Source: Phytohabitans houttuyneae (GTDB lineage: Bacteria > Actinomycetota > Actinomycetes > Mycobacteriales > Micromonosporaceae). Taken from it: a stretch of DNA of 64,000 bases. The stretch lies in the NCBI RefSeq assembly GCF_011764425.1, contig NZ_BLPF01000002.1, forward strand, positions 124,001-188,000. Reading direction: 5' to 3'. Position numbers and translations under genes: made by a program. Shown here one piece after another: positions 27,092-35,030 of the stretch. The notes below the pieces were generated by a model that was given only the letters and a program-made list of their open reading frames with translations, did not search any database and was not told the DNA's origin. Positions within the stretch are counted from its first letter, which is position 1. Each line of letters starts with the position of its first letter.

Positions 27092-27544
27092 GTGGCCGGT
27101 CTTGTGACGCTCCTGATCATCGGCTGCGCGGTGGCGTTGGCGGCCGGGTACGCGCGGACGAAGCTGATCCTGGTCGTGGTCGACGGGGACAGCATGCGGC
27201 CGCTGATCGCCGCGGGTACCCGCGTGCTGGTCCGCCGCACCCGACGGTGCCGCGGGGGCGACATCGTGCTGCTGCGCCCGTGGCGCTTCGGCCCGCCGAT
27301 GGTGAAGCAGGTCGTGGCGGTCGCGGGTGACCCGGTGCCGGCCGAGTTCCGGCCGGTGACGGCGGCCGCCACCGTGCCGGACGGGATGCTGCTGATCCGC
27401 GGGACGGCCCCGGACAGCATGGACTCCCGGCAGCTCGGGCCGCTGGCCACCGGCGATGTCGTCGGGGTCGTCCTCGGTCGGCGGCCGCCCATCCCGGCCC
27501 CGGCCGCGCCCGGCGGAGCGCCACGATTGACCGGCGGGGTTTGA
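27092..27544 (+). CDS. S26 family signal peptidase
   Basis: 150 residues from GTG 27092, AGGAGAG nine bases upstream. One N-terminal membrane anchor (LVTLLIIGCAVALAAGYA) is followed by catalytic Ser34 in VVDGDSMRPLI, the general base Lys72 in PPMVKQVVAVAGDPV, and the conserved block GTAPDSMDSRQLGPL. The protein is shorter than housekeeping LepB enzymes, as in dedicated peptidases. It begins ten bases after the exporter gene. I infer that it removes the leader of the ten-cysteine peptide, perhaps at the AGA before Cys25. Confidence 0.9.
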   Translation: MAGLVTLLIIGCAVALAAGYARTKLILVVVDGDSMRPLIAAGTRVLVRRTRRCRGGDIVLLRPWRFGPPMVKQVVAVAGDPVPAEFRPVTAAATVPDGMLLIRGTAPDSMDSRQLGPLATGDVVGVVLGRRPPIPAPAAPGGAPRLTGGV

Positions 27545-27631
27545 ACTTGTCGCGCGGAGGTGGCAGCGGGGGTCGGGGTTTCGGCGAGCGCCCCAGCGCG
27601 AGCCGCCGACCGCCGCGGTCTCCGGCGGGAG

Positions 27632-27647
27632 CAGCGGTCCGCCGCTG
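27632..27647. terminator. Hairpin between convergent genes, possible terminator
   Basis: CAGCGG and CCGCTG are six-base arms around a TCCG loop, lying between the stop of the signal peptidase gene and that of the GntR gene, which converge here. There is no U-rich tract, so a terminator role is only suggested by its place. Confidence 0.28.
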
Positions 27648-27672
27648 ACGCGGACCCGGGAACTCCGCTTGG

Positions 27673-28371
27673 CTAACGGGAGCGGCGGCGGGGCTTGCTG
27701 TTGGGCGGGCCGTCTTCGGAGAGGGCGGCGACCGAGTCGAGGTGGGCCTCCATGGCGGCCGCCGCCGCCGGGCCGTCGCCGGCCTCAATCGCGTCGAGGA
27801 TGGCCTGGTGCTCGATGTCGGCGCGGTGGGCGCGTCCCTCGATCTTCGTGAGGGTGAGCGCCTGGTCCTGCAGCACCTGCCGCAGGTCGCCGACCAGCAG
27901 CTCGAAGAGCGGGTTGCGCGTGGCGGCCGCGATGCCGATATGAATGTCGGCGTCGATCTCGATCCGCTTGCTCGCCTCGGGCGTGGCGCCGAACCGCTGC
28001 ACCAGCTGGCGAAGCTTCTTCAGGTCGGCCGCGGTGCGCCGCTCGGCCGCCAGCCGGGCCGACGGGACCTCGAGCGCGCGCCGGATCTCGCCGAGCTGCG
28101 CCGGCAGGTAGCGACCCATCAGCAGCTGTGAGCTGAGGTGGGTGGAGGCGACGAACGTGCCCTTGCCCGCGTGCGAGCGGGTCAGGCCGAGCGCGTTGAG
28201 GCTGTAGAGCGCCTCGCGGATGACCGATCGGCTCACCGAGAACGACTGAGCGAGCTCGGCCTCCGAAGGCAGGCGGTCGTTGACCGCGTAGTGGCCATTT
28301 TCGATCAGCTCGATGAGCTGCGCCCGGACGACCTCCGATGCGCGCCGCTGCTGTACTGGCCTGATGGTCAC
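27673..28371 (-). CDS. GntR family (FadR/FCD subfamily) transcriptional regulator
   Basis: 232 residues from GTG at 28371; a longer frame from 28419 has no support. The N-terminal winged helix reads RLPSEAELAQSFSVSRSVIR and LGLTRSHAGKGTFV, typical of GntR. The helical FCD ligand domain follows, with DADIHIGIAAATRNPL (the D-x-x-x-H metal/ligand motif) and a second His in HRADIEHQAILDAIEAGD. The gene ends in an Arg/Lys tail. A site TTGTCTGACAG lies 22 bases upstream, and four related sites precede the divergent and downstream catabolic genes. It is probably the local repressor, responding to a carboxylate or sugar acid. Confidence 0.92.
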   Translation of the reverse strand: MTIRPVQQRRASEVVRAQLIELIENGHYAVNDRLPSEAELAQSFSVSRSVIREALYSLNALGLTRSHAGKGTFVASTHLSSQLLMGRYLPAQLGEIRRALEVPSARLAAERRTAADLKKLRQLVQRFGATPEASKRIEIDADIHIGIAAATRNPLFELLVGDLRQVLQDQALTLTKIEGRAHRADIEHQAILDAIEAGDGPAAAAAMEAHLDSVAALSEDGPPNSKPRRRSR

Positions 28372-28392
28372 GCCAGAACCGTACCGGTCTGG

Positions 28393-28403
28393 TTGTCTGA
28401 CAG
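28393..28403. promoter_or_regulatory. Candidate FadR-type operator 1 (autoregulatory)
   Basis: TTGTCTGACAG, close to the TTGTCnGACAA consensus of FCD-type GntR regulators, directly before the GTG of the regulator gene. Occupation would repress its own transcription. Recognised by comparing five similar sites in this island. Confidence 0.6.
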
Positions 28404-28437
28404 CAATATCCCGCTCCACTCAGCGCACCCCAAATGG

Positions 28438-29532
28438 TTACATTCCAATATGGTAATTCGACCACGGCGTCGTGCACGGATTGCCCGGTGCCACGTGCAG
28501 GGCCGCCTCTTCGACATCGATTATGATGCCCGCGACTGTACAGGTCCGCTCGGCCTCCGGCATGTTCGCGTTGGGGTGCTGGCATACGCTATTCGGCTCG
28601 TATGTGTGGTCCGCGAGTGCGGCTTTGAGCGTTTCGATCGTGTGTTCGCGCCGGCCGCGCAGTTGGCCGTCGATCGCCCGTAGGCGGTCGACGGTGTGCT
28701 TCTTGCGCGCGAGGTAGACGTCCCGCTCGGTGAGCTCGGCGGTCAGGAAGTGGTTGGCGTGTGTCAGCACACCGCCGGTCGGTGACAGTCGCCGATACCC
28801 GCCGGCCACCGGTGTGGTCTCGATGTCGGTGCAGAAGCCGCTGCGGTCGAAGACCAGGTAGTTGGCGGAGATGGCCCGGTCCGTCTCGGCGATCCGGTCG
28901 GCCGCGTGCTTGCCGGAGTCGCTGTCCAGCACCGACCGCAGCAGTACGTGGTAGGGCACCGCCGTCTTGCCCTCGGAGTGGCTGCTGATCAACGTGTTGG
29001 TGCACAGCCCGACGCCGGCCGAGTTGAAGCCCACCTTGGCCAGCAGGCCGGCCTCCACGACGGTCACGAAGTCCGGGCCGTCGTCTCGCCGCACCTCCAG
29101 CACCACCGAAGTCTGCCGGGCGTGTGAGATCCAGTCCCAGTTCTGCCCCGCGATGTACGTGCGGGTGCGTGTCGCCTCCGGCGTGAGGCAGAAGGCGGTG
29201 CACTCCAACGGCTCGATCGCGCTGCCGCTGCCGAACATCAGCTCGCTGCGGGTGTTGAGTGCGAGGACGTCCTCGATCTGGAGGTTGGCGCCCTCGGCGA
29301 TGCCGGCCAGCTCGTCGGCGATCGCGGGGGAGAAGTCGGCGATCACCGGCAGGAAGCCGCGCGCCCGGCGCTGCACCTCGGGCCAGGACCAGCCCTGGTA
29401 GTGGTCGAAGACCCGCGCGTAGCCGACCATCGAGCTCTCGATCTCGCGTCGCGCCACGGCTCCGTAGGCCCGGCCCCGCTCGCGTGGCGGCCCGCTGACG
29501 CGGTAGTGCGGGAACGAGTGCGATGAGGTCAC
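28438..29532 (-). CDS. C45 family Ntn acyltransferase/amidase (isopenicillin N acyltransferase-like)
   Basis: 364 residues from GTG at 29532, with GAGAGGA upstream; a longer frame lacks a start signal. The family nucleophile is Cys111 in IEPLECTAFCLTPEA, which becomes the new N-terminus after self-cleavage. Other marks are NWDW (IAGQNWDWISHARQ), GFNSAGVGLCTNTL and the later GGVLTHANHFL. Members cleave or make amide bonds between acyl groups and amines. In this sugar-catabolic island it may remove an N-acyl group from the substrate. Transcribed alone, divergently from the SDR operon; two operator-like sites lie in between. Confidence 0.87.
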   Translation of the reverse strand: MTSSHSFPHYRVSGPPRERGRAYGAVARREIESSMVGYARVFDHYQGWSWPEVQRRARGFLPVIADFSPAIADELAGIAEGANLQIEDVLALNTRSELMFGSGSAIEPLECTAFCLTPEATRTRTYIAGQNWDWISHARQTSVVLEVRRDDGPDFVTVVEAGLLAKVGFNSAGVGLCTNTLISSHSEGKTAVPYHVLLRSVLDSDSGKHAADRIAETDRAISANYLVFDRSGFCTDIETTPVAGGYRRLSPTGGVLTHANHFLTAELTERDVYLARKKHTVDRLRAIDGQLRGRREHTIETLKAALADHTYEPNSVCQHPNANMPEAERTCTVAGIIIDVEEAALHVAPGNPCTTPWSNYHIGM

Positions 29533-29566
29533 GGAGGTCCTCTCTGCAGAATGCCAGGCCGTCAGG

Positions 29567-29577
29567 TTGTCAGACAG
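29567..29577. promoter_or_regulatory. Candidate FadR-type operator 2
   Basis: TTGTCAGACAG, almost the same as operator 1, lies 35 bases before the C45 gene start in the divergent intergenic region. It would control the leftward transcript. Confidence 0.6.
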
Positions 29578-29622
29578 GTACACGGCCGGATACGTTGCGA
29601 GTTCCGGGCAATCTAAGCACGA

Positions 29623-29639
29623 TGTCTGGCAGCCAGACA
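29623..29639. promoter_or_regulatory. Candidate FadR-type operator 3 (perfect inverted repeat)
   Basis: TGTCTGG-CAG-CCAGACA, a perfect 7-base inverted repeat, lies 37 bases before the ATG of the rightward SDR gene. Its half-site TGTCTG/CAGACA is shared with operators 1 and 2, so the same regulator is likely. Confidence 0.6.
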
Positions 29640-29675
29640 ACCGGTCAAGTGCTGATACGGAAACGGAGACGACGC

Positions 29676-30422
29676 ATGCCGACAGCCCTGGTGGCGGGCG
29701 GAGCAACGGGCATCGGTCGCGCGGTCGCGCGCCGGCTGCTGGGCGCCGGGTGGCACGTCCACGTCAGCGACATCGCCGACGGCACGGCGCGGGAAGCGCT
29801 GGGCGACCAGCCCGCCGAGCGGTACTCGGTCTCGCGCGTCGACCTCTCCGCCGCGGCCGGCGCCGCCGACGCGGTGTCCGCCGCGCTGGAGCTGACCGGT
29901 GAGCTGACCGCCGTCGTGGTCTGCGTGGGCCTGCTGGTCGAGCGCGAGCTCGCCGACTTCACGGTCGAGGAGTGGGACCGCACCATGGCGCTCAACCTGC
30001 GCGCGCCCTTCCTGATCACTCAGTCAGCCGCCCCGCACCTGATCGCGTCGGGTGCCGGGCGAGTGGTGCTGACCGGTTCCACGGCGGCGTTCCGCGGCGG
30101 GGGCGGGTCGTTCGCCTACGCGGCGTCGAAGGGCGGGCTCGTCGCGCTGGTGCGCTCGCTCGCGGTGGCGCTCGGTCCGTCCGGCGTATCGGTCAACTGC
30201 GTGTGCCCCGGCTGGATCGACACGCCGTTCAACGACCCGTACTGGGAGCGGGTCGGCATCGAGCGCGCACAGGCCGAGCGAGACCTCGTCGCACGGATCC
30301 CGCGCGGCGCGCTCGGGCAGCCGGACGACGTCGCCGGCCTGATGGCGTTTCTCGCGTCGCGGGACGCGGGCTACATCACCGGGCAGTCCTTCGTCGTCGA
30401 CGGCGGGCTGCTGGCCTCGTGA
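29676..30422 (+). CDS. Short-chain dehydrogenase/reductase (SDR)
   Basis: 248 residues from ATG 29676 (CGGAGA upstream). Classical SDR marks: nucleotide loop GGATGIG near residue 8, the VVVCVG strand, catalytic Ser in LTGSTAAF and Tyr148/Lys152 in FAYAASKGG, and the C-terminal GYITGQSFVVDGG. It oxidises or reduces a secondary alcohol with NAD(P). It is the first gene of the rightward catabolic operon, preceded by an inverted-repeat operator. Confidence 0.93.
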   Translation: MPTALVAGGATGIGRAVARRLLGAGWHVHVSDIADGTAREALGDQPAERYSVSRVDLSAAAGAADAVSAALELTGELTAVVVCVGLLVERELADFTVEEWDRTMALNLRAPFLITQSAAPHLIASGAGRVVLTGSTAAFRGGGGSFAYAASKGGLVALVRSLAVALGPSGVSVNCVCPGWIDTPFNDPYWERVGIERAQAERDLVARIPRGALGQPDDVAGLMAFLASRDAGYITGQSFVVDGGLLAS

Positions 30423-30439
30423 GCACGGGAGGTTTCCCC

Positions 30440-30862
30440 ATGACCAGACAGATCACGACAATCGACTGCCAGACCGCGCAGCGCGTTGCCGCGGCGGTCG
30501 TCGCGGAGGCCACCGGCCGCCGGGTCGCCGTGGCGGTCGTGGTGACCGATCCGGCCGGCGAGCCGATCGCGGTCGTACGGATGGACGGCGCCAACGCTGT
30601 CGCGCTGCGCCTCGCCACCGACAAGGCGTACACGGCGGTGGCCTTCGGCGCGCCCAGCCACCACTGGGCGGAGGCGACCGCACCCGGCGGGGTCGACTGG
30701 GGGATGGCCAACGCCGCCGGTGGCCGGATTCTCGTGCTTCCCGGCGGGCTGCCGATCCGGGCCGGCGGTCAGGTGGTCGGCGCGGTCGGCGTGAGCGGCG
30801 CGGCACCGCCCGTCGACCTCGCGTGTGCCGAAGCCGGCTGCGCCGCACTGGAGGCCGCATGA
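30440..30862 (+). CDS. GlcG/HbpS family protein
   Basis: 140 residues from ATG 30440, GGGAGG ahead of it. The family (Pfam GlcG/HbpS-like, former DUF336) is seen in VTDPAGEPIAVVRMDGA, ATDKAYTAVAFGAPSH and the C-terminal LPGGLPIRAGGQVVGAVGVS. Members bind small ligands, including heme or corrinoids, and often sit in sugar-acid or glycol operons without a known reaction. It follows the SDR gene by 17 bases. Exact role here unknown. Confidence 0.9.
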   Translation: MTRQITTIDCQTAQRVAAAVVAEATGRRVAVAVVVTDPAGEPIAVVRMDGANAVALRLATDKAYTAVAFGAPSHHWAEATAPGGVDWGMANAAGGRILVLPGGLPIRAGGQVVGAVGVSGAAPPVDLACAEAGCAALEAA

Positions 30863-30893
30863 TCCCTTGCGCCCCGGCGCGCCGGCTCGATAA

Positions 30894-30906
30894 CTTGTCA
30901 GGCAAG
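30894..30906. promoter_or_regulatory. Candidate FadR-type operator 4
   Basis: CTTGTCAGGCAAG, a 13-base imperfect palindrome, sits 37 bases before the next gene's ATG. It suggests a second controlled promoter inside the island, in front of the DJ-1-like gene. Confidence 0.55.
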
Positions 30907-30943
30907 TGGACAACCGGACTTCCAAGCCGCTGAGGAGTAGCGC

Positions 30944-31363
30944 ATGTCGCTGAGCGGAAGGACCATCGCCGTGCTGGCCGGTGAGGGATATCAGGAACTC
31001 GAGCTGTGGTACCCGGTGCTGCGGGCGCGCGAGGCGGGGGCCGACGTCGCGGTCGTGACGTCCGAGCCCGCGGGGGTCACCAGCCACCTCGGCTACCCGC
31101 TGATCCCGGTCGGCCAGGACACCGACCCGGACCGGTTCGACGCGGTCGTCGTCGCGGGCACGGTGACCGGCGTCCCGGCGCTGTCCGAGGCGCAGACGAA
31201 AGTATTGCGGGCGGCCGAGGCGGGGTCCAAACCCATCTACACCCTCGGCACCGCGGGCCAGGTGGAGGCGGCCGGCGCGCAGCGGTTTGCGTCCGCGGAC
31301 GCACTGCCTGAGCTGATGAGGGCCCTGGTTTCCGATCTGTCCCCGAGTGGGGTGAGCGCATGA
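30944..31363 (+). CDS. DJ-1/PfpI-like protein lacking the catalytic cysteine
   Basis: 139 residues from ATG 30944 (GAGGAG upstream). It shares TIAVLAGEGYQELELWYPVL and FDAVVVAGTVTGVP with the full DJ-1-like protein encoded two genes later. Where that partner has AAICHAG, this one has IYTLGTAGQ, so the nucleophile is missing, and it is about 80 residues shorter. It may be a non-catalytic partner, a binding protein, or a decaying duplicate. Its stop overlaps the start of the lactonase gene (ATGA). Confidence 0.8.
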   Translation: MSLSGRTIAVLAGEGYQELELWYPVLRAREAGADVAVVTSEPAGVTSHLGYPLIPVGQDTDPDRFDAVVVAGTVTGVPALSEAQTKVLRAAEAGSKPIYTLGTAGQVEAAGAQRFASADALPELMRALVSDLSPSGVSA

Positions 31364-32424
31364 AGGTGCTGCGCACAGTGCTCGGCGACGTCCCGGCCGA
31401 GTCGTCCGGGCTGATGCTGTCGCACGAGCACCTGCTCTACGGGTACCCGGGCGCCGAGCTCGACCCCCGCGCGGCCCTGGACTACGACGCGGCGGTGGAC
31501 TTCGTCGCCAAGCAGGTCCGCAAGGGTAAGCAGGACCACGGCTACGGCACGATCGTGGACATGACGCCGCCGGAGGTCGGGCGGTACCCGAAGTTCATGG
31601 CCGACGTCGCCGTGAAGACCGGCATGAACGTCATCGCCATCACCGGCTTCTTCCCTGAGCGGATGGGCATCCCGTACTACTGGCGGCGGCAGACGGTGGA
31701 GGAGCTGACCGAGTTCTTCGTCAGCGACCTCACCGAGGGCATGGTCTTCGCCTGGCACAAGACGCCGTACCGGGCCGGCGCGATCAAGATTGCCACGGGG
31801 CAGGAGAGCGTCACGCCGAAGCCGAGCCCGCTCGGCCCCAACGGCCGGCACATCCACGAGGTCGAAGACCGGGTGATCCGCGCGGCAGCCCACGCGGCGA
31901 AACAGGTCGGCTGTGCCATCAACACGCATATCGACCCAATGGACTTCGACGTGACAAACCCGCTGCGCGAGCAGCTGGAGATCCTCCTTGAGGAGGGGCT
32001 GGACCCGGGTAAGGTGATCTTGGGGCACGCGTTCGTCCCGCCGCAGCTCGGCGCGATGAAGGAAGTGCTCGACATGGGCGCCAACGTTCAGCTCGACCAC
32101 GTCGGCATCCCGTGGCGGATCAGCAGTGCGGAGGAGCTGGACGAGGCGATGGCCGTCGCGCTTGTCGAGCTGCTCGACGCCGGGTACGGCGACCGGATCA
32201 CCATGTCGTTCGACCGGTGGTTCATGAACCCCCGCGCGGGCGTCACCGAGCAGGATCCGCAGCTGCTCAACGAGAAGGTCGACCTGAGCTACATGTTCAC
32301 CAGCTGGGTGCCGCGGCTGAAGTCCAAGGGCGTCACGGACGAGCAGCTCCGGAAGATCATGGTCGACAACCCGCGCCGGATCTTCTCCATCGAGGTACCC
32401 GACCCCGCGCCCGCCGCCGCATAG
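31360..32424 (+). CDS. Phosphotriesterase-like lactonase/amidohydrolase family protein
   Basis: 354 residues. The two-metal site of the phosphotriesterase family is visible: His22 and His24 in MLSHEHLLYG, bridging Lys143 in AIKIATGQES, a His in CAINTHIDPMDF, a second His in VILGHAFVPP and the last Asp in TMSFDRWFMN. Such proteins hydrolyse lactones, carboxyl esters or, rarely, phosphotriesters; in catabolic operons sugar lactones are the usual substrate. The ATG overlaps the upstream stop, so translation is coupled. Confidence 0.9.
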   Translation: MKVLRTVLGDVPAESSGLMLSHEHLLYGYPGAELDPRAALDYDAAVDFVAKQVRKGKQDHGYGTIVDMTPPEVGRYPKFMADVAVKTGMNVIAITGFFPERMGIPYYWRRQTVEELTEFFVSDLTEGMVFAWHKTPYRAGAIKIATGQESVTPKPSPLGPNGRHIHEVEDRVIRAAAHAAKQVGCAINTHIDPMDFDVTNPLREQLEILLEEGLDPGKVILGHAFVPPQLGAMKEVLDMGANVQLDHVGIPWRISSAEELDEAMAVALVELLDAGYGDRITMSFDRWFMNPRAGVTEQDPQLLNEKVDLSYMFTSWVPRLKSKGVTDEQLRKIMVDNPRRIFSIEVPDPAPAAA

Positions 32425-32441
32425 CAGAGAGCAGGTTGACC

Positions 32442-33095
32442 GTGGACGTTTCGCAGGCCCGCGTGGCCGTCCTGTGTGAAAACCAGTACCAGGAGCTGGA
32501 GCTGTGGTATCCGGTGCTCCGGCTGCGTGAGGCCGGCGCGACCGTCGTGATCGTCGGGCCGGTGCGCGGCGAGGTGTACGCCAGCAAGCTCGGCTACCCC
32601 GCGGTCGCGGAGGTGGCGATCGACGAGGTCACGCCGGACCACTTCGACGCCGTCGTGGTGCCGGGCGGGTTCTCGCCGGAGTACCTGCGGCGCAACAAGG
32701 CGATGGTCGATTTCATCAAGGCGAGCGTGGCCGAGGACAAGCCGGTAGCGGCGATCTGCCACGCCGGCTGGCTACTCGCCACCGCCGACGTCGTCAAGGG
32801 TCGCCGGGCCACGTCGGTGGCGACAATCCGCGACGACGTACGGCACGCCGGCGCGATCTGGCTCGACGAGCCCGTCGTGCGCGACGGCAAGCTGCTCACC
32901 GCGCAGCTGCCCAACGACCTGCCCGCGTTTCTGGCCGGTGTGCTCGACTTCATCGACGAGGCCGAGCAGGTCGAGCGGCCGCCGCTGCCCGAACACGAGA
33001 CGAGCTCGGCGGTCTACGACCGCGTCGCCGTGCTGAAGAACCGCGCCGCCGGACCGGGCTCGGCCAACTACCGCGCATACGCCGAGCTCGCCTGA
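32442..33095 (+). CDS. DJ-1/PfpI family protein
   Basis: 217 residues from GTG 32442 (AGCAGG six bases upstream; TTG 32436 is an alternative). The nucleophile elbow is AAICHAGWLL with Cys106; the upstream acidic residue sits in CENQYQELELWYPVL. The C-terminus carries an extra ~40 residues (from about EHETSSAVYDRVAVL). Family members act as glyoxalase-like deglycases, amidases or proteases. It pairs with the shorter, cysteine-less paralogue on the other side of the lactonase gene. Confidence 0.9.
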   Translation: MDVSQARVAVLCENQYQELELWYPVLRLREAGATVVIVGPVRGEVYASKLGYPAVAEVAIDEVTPDHFDAVVVPGGFSPEYLRRNKAMVDFIKASVAEDKPVAAICHAGWLLATADVVKGRRATSVATIRDDVRHAGAIWLDEPVVRDGKLLTAQLPNDLPAFLAGVLDFIDEAEQVERPPLPEHETSSAVYDRVAVLKNRAAGPGSANYRAYAELA

Positions 33096-33096
33096 G

Positions 33097-34053
33097 ATGC
33101 ACATCGACCTGCCCCTCGCTGAGCTGCGTACGTTCCATTACGACGAGCCCGAGCCGGCCGACTTCGACGACTTCTGGCGCCGCACGCTGGCCGAGCAGGA
33201 GGCGCACCCGCTGGACCCGGTGATCACTAAGGTCGAGTCCGAGCTCAGCACCGTCGACGTGTACGACATCGAGTTCGGTGGCTACGACGGGGCGCGGGTC
33301 AAGGGTTGGCTGATCCGGCCGGCCGGTGCCAGCGGGCCGTTGCCGGCGGTCGTGGAGTACATCGGCTACGGCGGCGGCCGCGGGCTGCCGATCGAGTCCC
33401 TGGCGTACGCGTCGGCCGGCTTCGCCCACTTCGTCATGGACACCCGTGGCCAGGGCAGCACGTGGCGGACCGGGGAGACGCCGGACCCGGTGGAGACTCC
33501 GCCGGCGCAGCCCGGCCACCTGACGCGGGGCATCCTCGACCCGGAGCGGTACTACTACCGGCGGCTGTACATCGACGCGTACAGGTTCGTCGACGTCGCC
33601 AAGGGCGTGGAAGGGGTCGACCGCGACCGGGTCGTCGCTACCGGGCGAAGCCAGGGCGGCGCGCTGTCGGTCGCGGTCGGCGGCCTCCGCGACGACCTCG
33701 CCTGGCTCGCGCCTCAGGTCACGTTCCTGTCCGCGTTCCGACGGGCGCTGCGGGTCACCGAGCAGGGGCCGCTCGGCGAGCTGAAGCGCTGGCTCGCCAT
33801 CCACCGCACCAAGGCGGCACAGGCGTTCGACACGCTGGGCTACTTCGACGCGGTGTACTTCGCCCGGCGCGGGCGCGCTCCGGCCTCGTTCTGCGTCGGG
33901 CTCGCCGACCTCATCGCGCCGCCGTCCAGCGTGTTCGCCGGACACAACGACTACGCCGGCGAGAAGCGGATGACGGTGTGGGAGTTCAACGGTCACGAGG
34001 GCGGCGGCCCCGAGGACCAGCTGCGCGTCATCCGCGAGGTGCGCGCGCTATGA
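33097..34053 (+). CDS. AXE1-family esterase (acetylxylan esterase/cephalosporin C deacetylase-like)
   Basis: 318 residues from ATG 33097, one base after the previous stop. An alpha/beta hydrolase with nucleophile Ser185 in ATGRSQGGALS, an N-terminal PADFDDFWRRTLAEQ and the AXE1-specific MDTRGQGSTWRTGETPD. The Asp/His of the triad lie in FCVGLADLIAPPS and FNGHEGGG. It removes acetyl groups from small O-acetylated sugars. In this island it would deacetylate the imported compound. Confidence 0.92.
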   Translation: MHIDLPLAELRTFHYDEPEPADFDDFWRRTLAEQEAHPLDPVITKVESELSTVDVYDIEFGGYDGARVKGWLIRPAGASGPLPAVVEYIGYGGGRGLPIESLAYASAGFAHFVMDTRGQGSTWRTGETPDPVETPPAQPGHLTRGILDPERYYYRRLYIDAYRFVDVAKGVEGVDRDRVVATGRSQGGALSVAVGGLRDDLAWLAPQVTFLSAFRRALRVTEQGPLGELKRWLAIHRTKAAQAFDTLGYFDAVYFARRGRAPASFCVGLADLIAPPSSVFAGHNDYAGEKRMTVWEFNGHEGGGPEDQLRVIREVRAL

Positions 34054-35030
34054 CAGCCTTTCCGCCAGGGCCGGTCGACCTGCACCAGCACGTCATCCCG
34101 CGCGGCTACGTCGAGCGGCTGACCGCGATCGGCGTACAGGCACAGCCCGGGATCCCGTTTCCCACCTGGGATCGGGCCCGGGCGCTGGCCGCGCTGGACG
34201 ACCTCGGCATCGCGGTCGCGGTCGTCTCCACCGCCTCACCCGGGTACTACTTCGGCGACCAGGACTTCGCGACCGCCCTGGTGCGGGACACCAACGACGA
34301 GCTGGCCGAGCTGACGAGAGATCCGCGGTTTCTCGCGTTCGCCGCGGTGCCGCTGCCTTCGGCCGACGCCGCGGTCGCGGAGGTGCGGCGGCTCGCCGGC
34401 GTACCGGGATTCGCGGGCGTCAGCCTGCTCACCAACTACGCCGGCCGCTACCCGGGCGATCCGTCCTTCGACCCGCTGCTGGCCGAGCTCGACGCGCTGA
34501 ACGCGATCGTGCACATCCACCCGACACTGCCGCCGTGGTGGCCCGAGGGTGCCATCGACCTTCGCCCGTCGTTGCTGGAGTACGTCTTCGACACGAGCCG
34601 GGCACTGACCAACCTGATGCTTTCCGGCGCTGTCGACAGGTACCCGGGGATCTCCTGGGTCTTCTCGCACTGCGGCGGTGTGCTGCCCTACATCTCGCGC
34701 CGGCTGGAGATCGCCGAGCCGCTGCCGGAGCTGGCCCAGGTCAAAGGCGTCGTCGCGACGATGGCGCGGCTGGGCTACGACTCGGCGCTGTCGGCCAGCG
34801 GATCGGGGCTCGGCGGCCTGCTCGGCGTCGTGCCCGCCGACCAGGTGGTGCTGGGTACCGACTACCCGTTCGTCGACGAGGAGACGGTCCGCGAGGAGTT
34901 CCGGCGGCTGGACACCTTCGCGCAGGTCGGTGGCGTGGCCGGACTCGGCGCCAACTCACGTGCGCTGATCGGGCTCGACAGCCGCTCAGAAATCACGATC
35001 CAGCGAAACGGAAAGGGACCGACACGGTGA
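34050..35030 (+). CDS. ACMSD-type amidohydrolase
   Basis: 326 residues from ATG 34050 (ATGA overlap with the esterase). A metal-dependent TIM-barrel: first metal site VDLHQHVIPRGY (H-x-H), then AIVHIHPTLPPWW, WVFSHCGGVLPYISRR and the late Asp in VLGTDYPFVDEE. This is the pattern of the 2-amino-3-carboxymuconate-6-semialdehyde decarboxylase group, which includes decarboxylases and hydrolases. Here a decarboxylase or hydrolase of a sugar-derived acid is plausible; substrate unknown. Confidence 0.9.
   Translation: MTAFPPGPVDLHQHVIPRGYVERLTAIGVQAQPGIPFPTWDRARALAALDDLGIAVAVVSTASPGYYFGDQDFATALVRDTNDELAELTRDPRFLAFAAVPLPSADAAVAEVRRLAGVPGFAGVSLLTNYAGRYPGDPSFDPLLAELDALNAIVHIHPTLPPWWPEGAIDLRPSLLEYVFDTSRALTNLMLSGAVDRYPGISWVFSHCGGVLPYISRRLEIAEPLPELAQVKGVVATMARLGYDSALSASGSGLGGLLGVVPADQVVLGTDYPFVDEETVREEFRRLDTFAQVGGVAGLGANSRALIGLDSRSEITIQRNGKGPTR

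Noticed and set aside
23800-27544. A methylamine dehydrogenase (mau) operon
   Set aside because: No large subunit, no MauG-type diheme protein and no tryptophan in the small peptide, so the cofactor TTQ cannot form.
23800-27544. A lanthipeptide or lasso peptide cluster
   Set aside because: No LanB/C/M, cyclase or B1/B2 protein is present; the modifying genes are redox proteins only.
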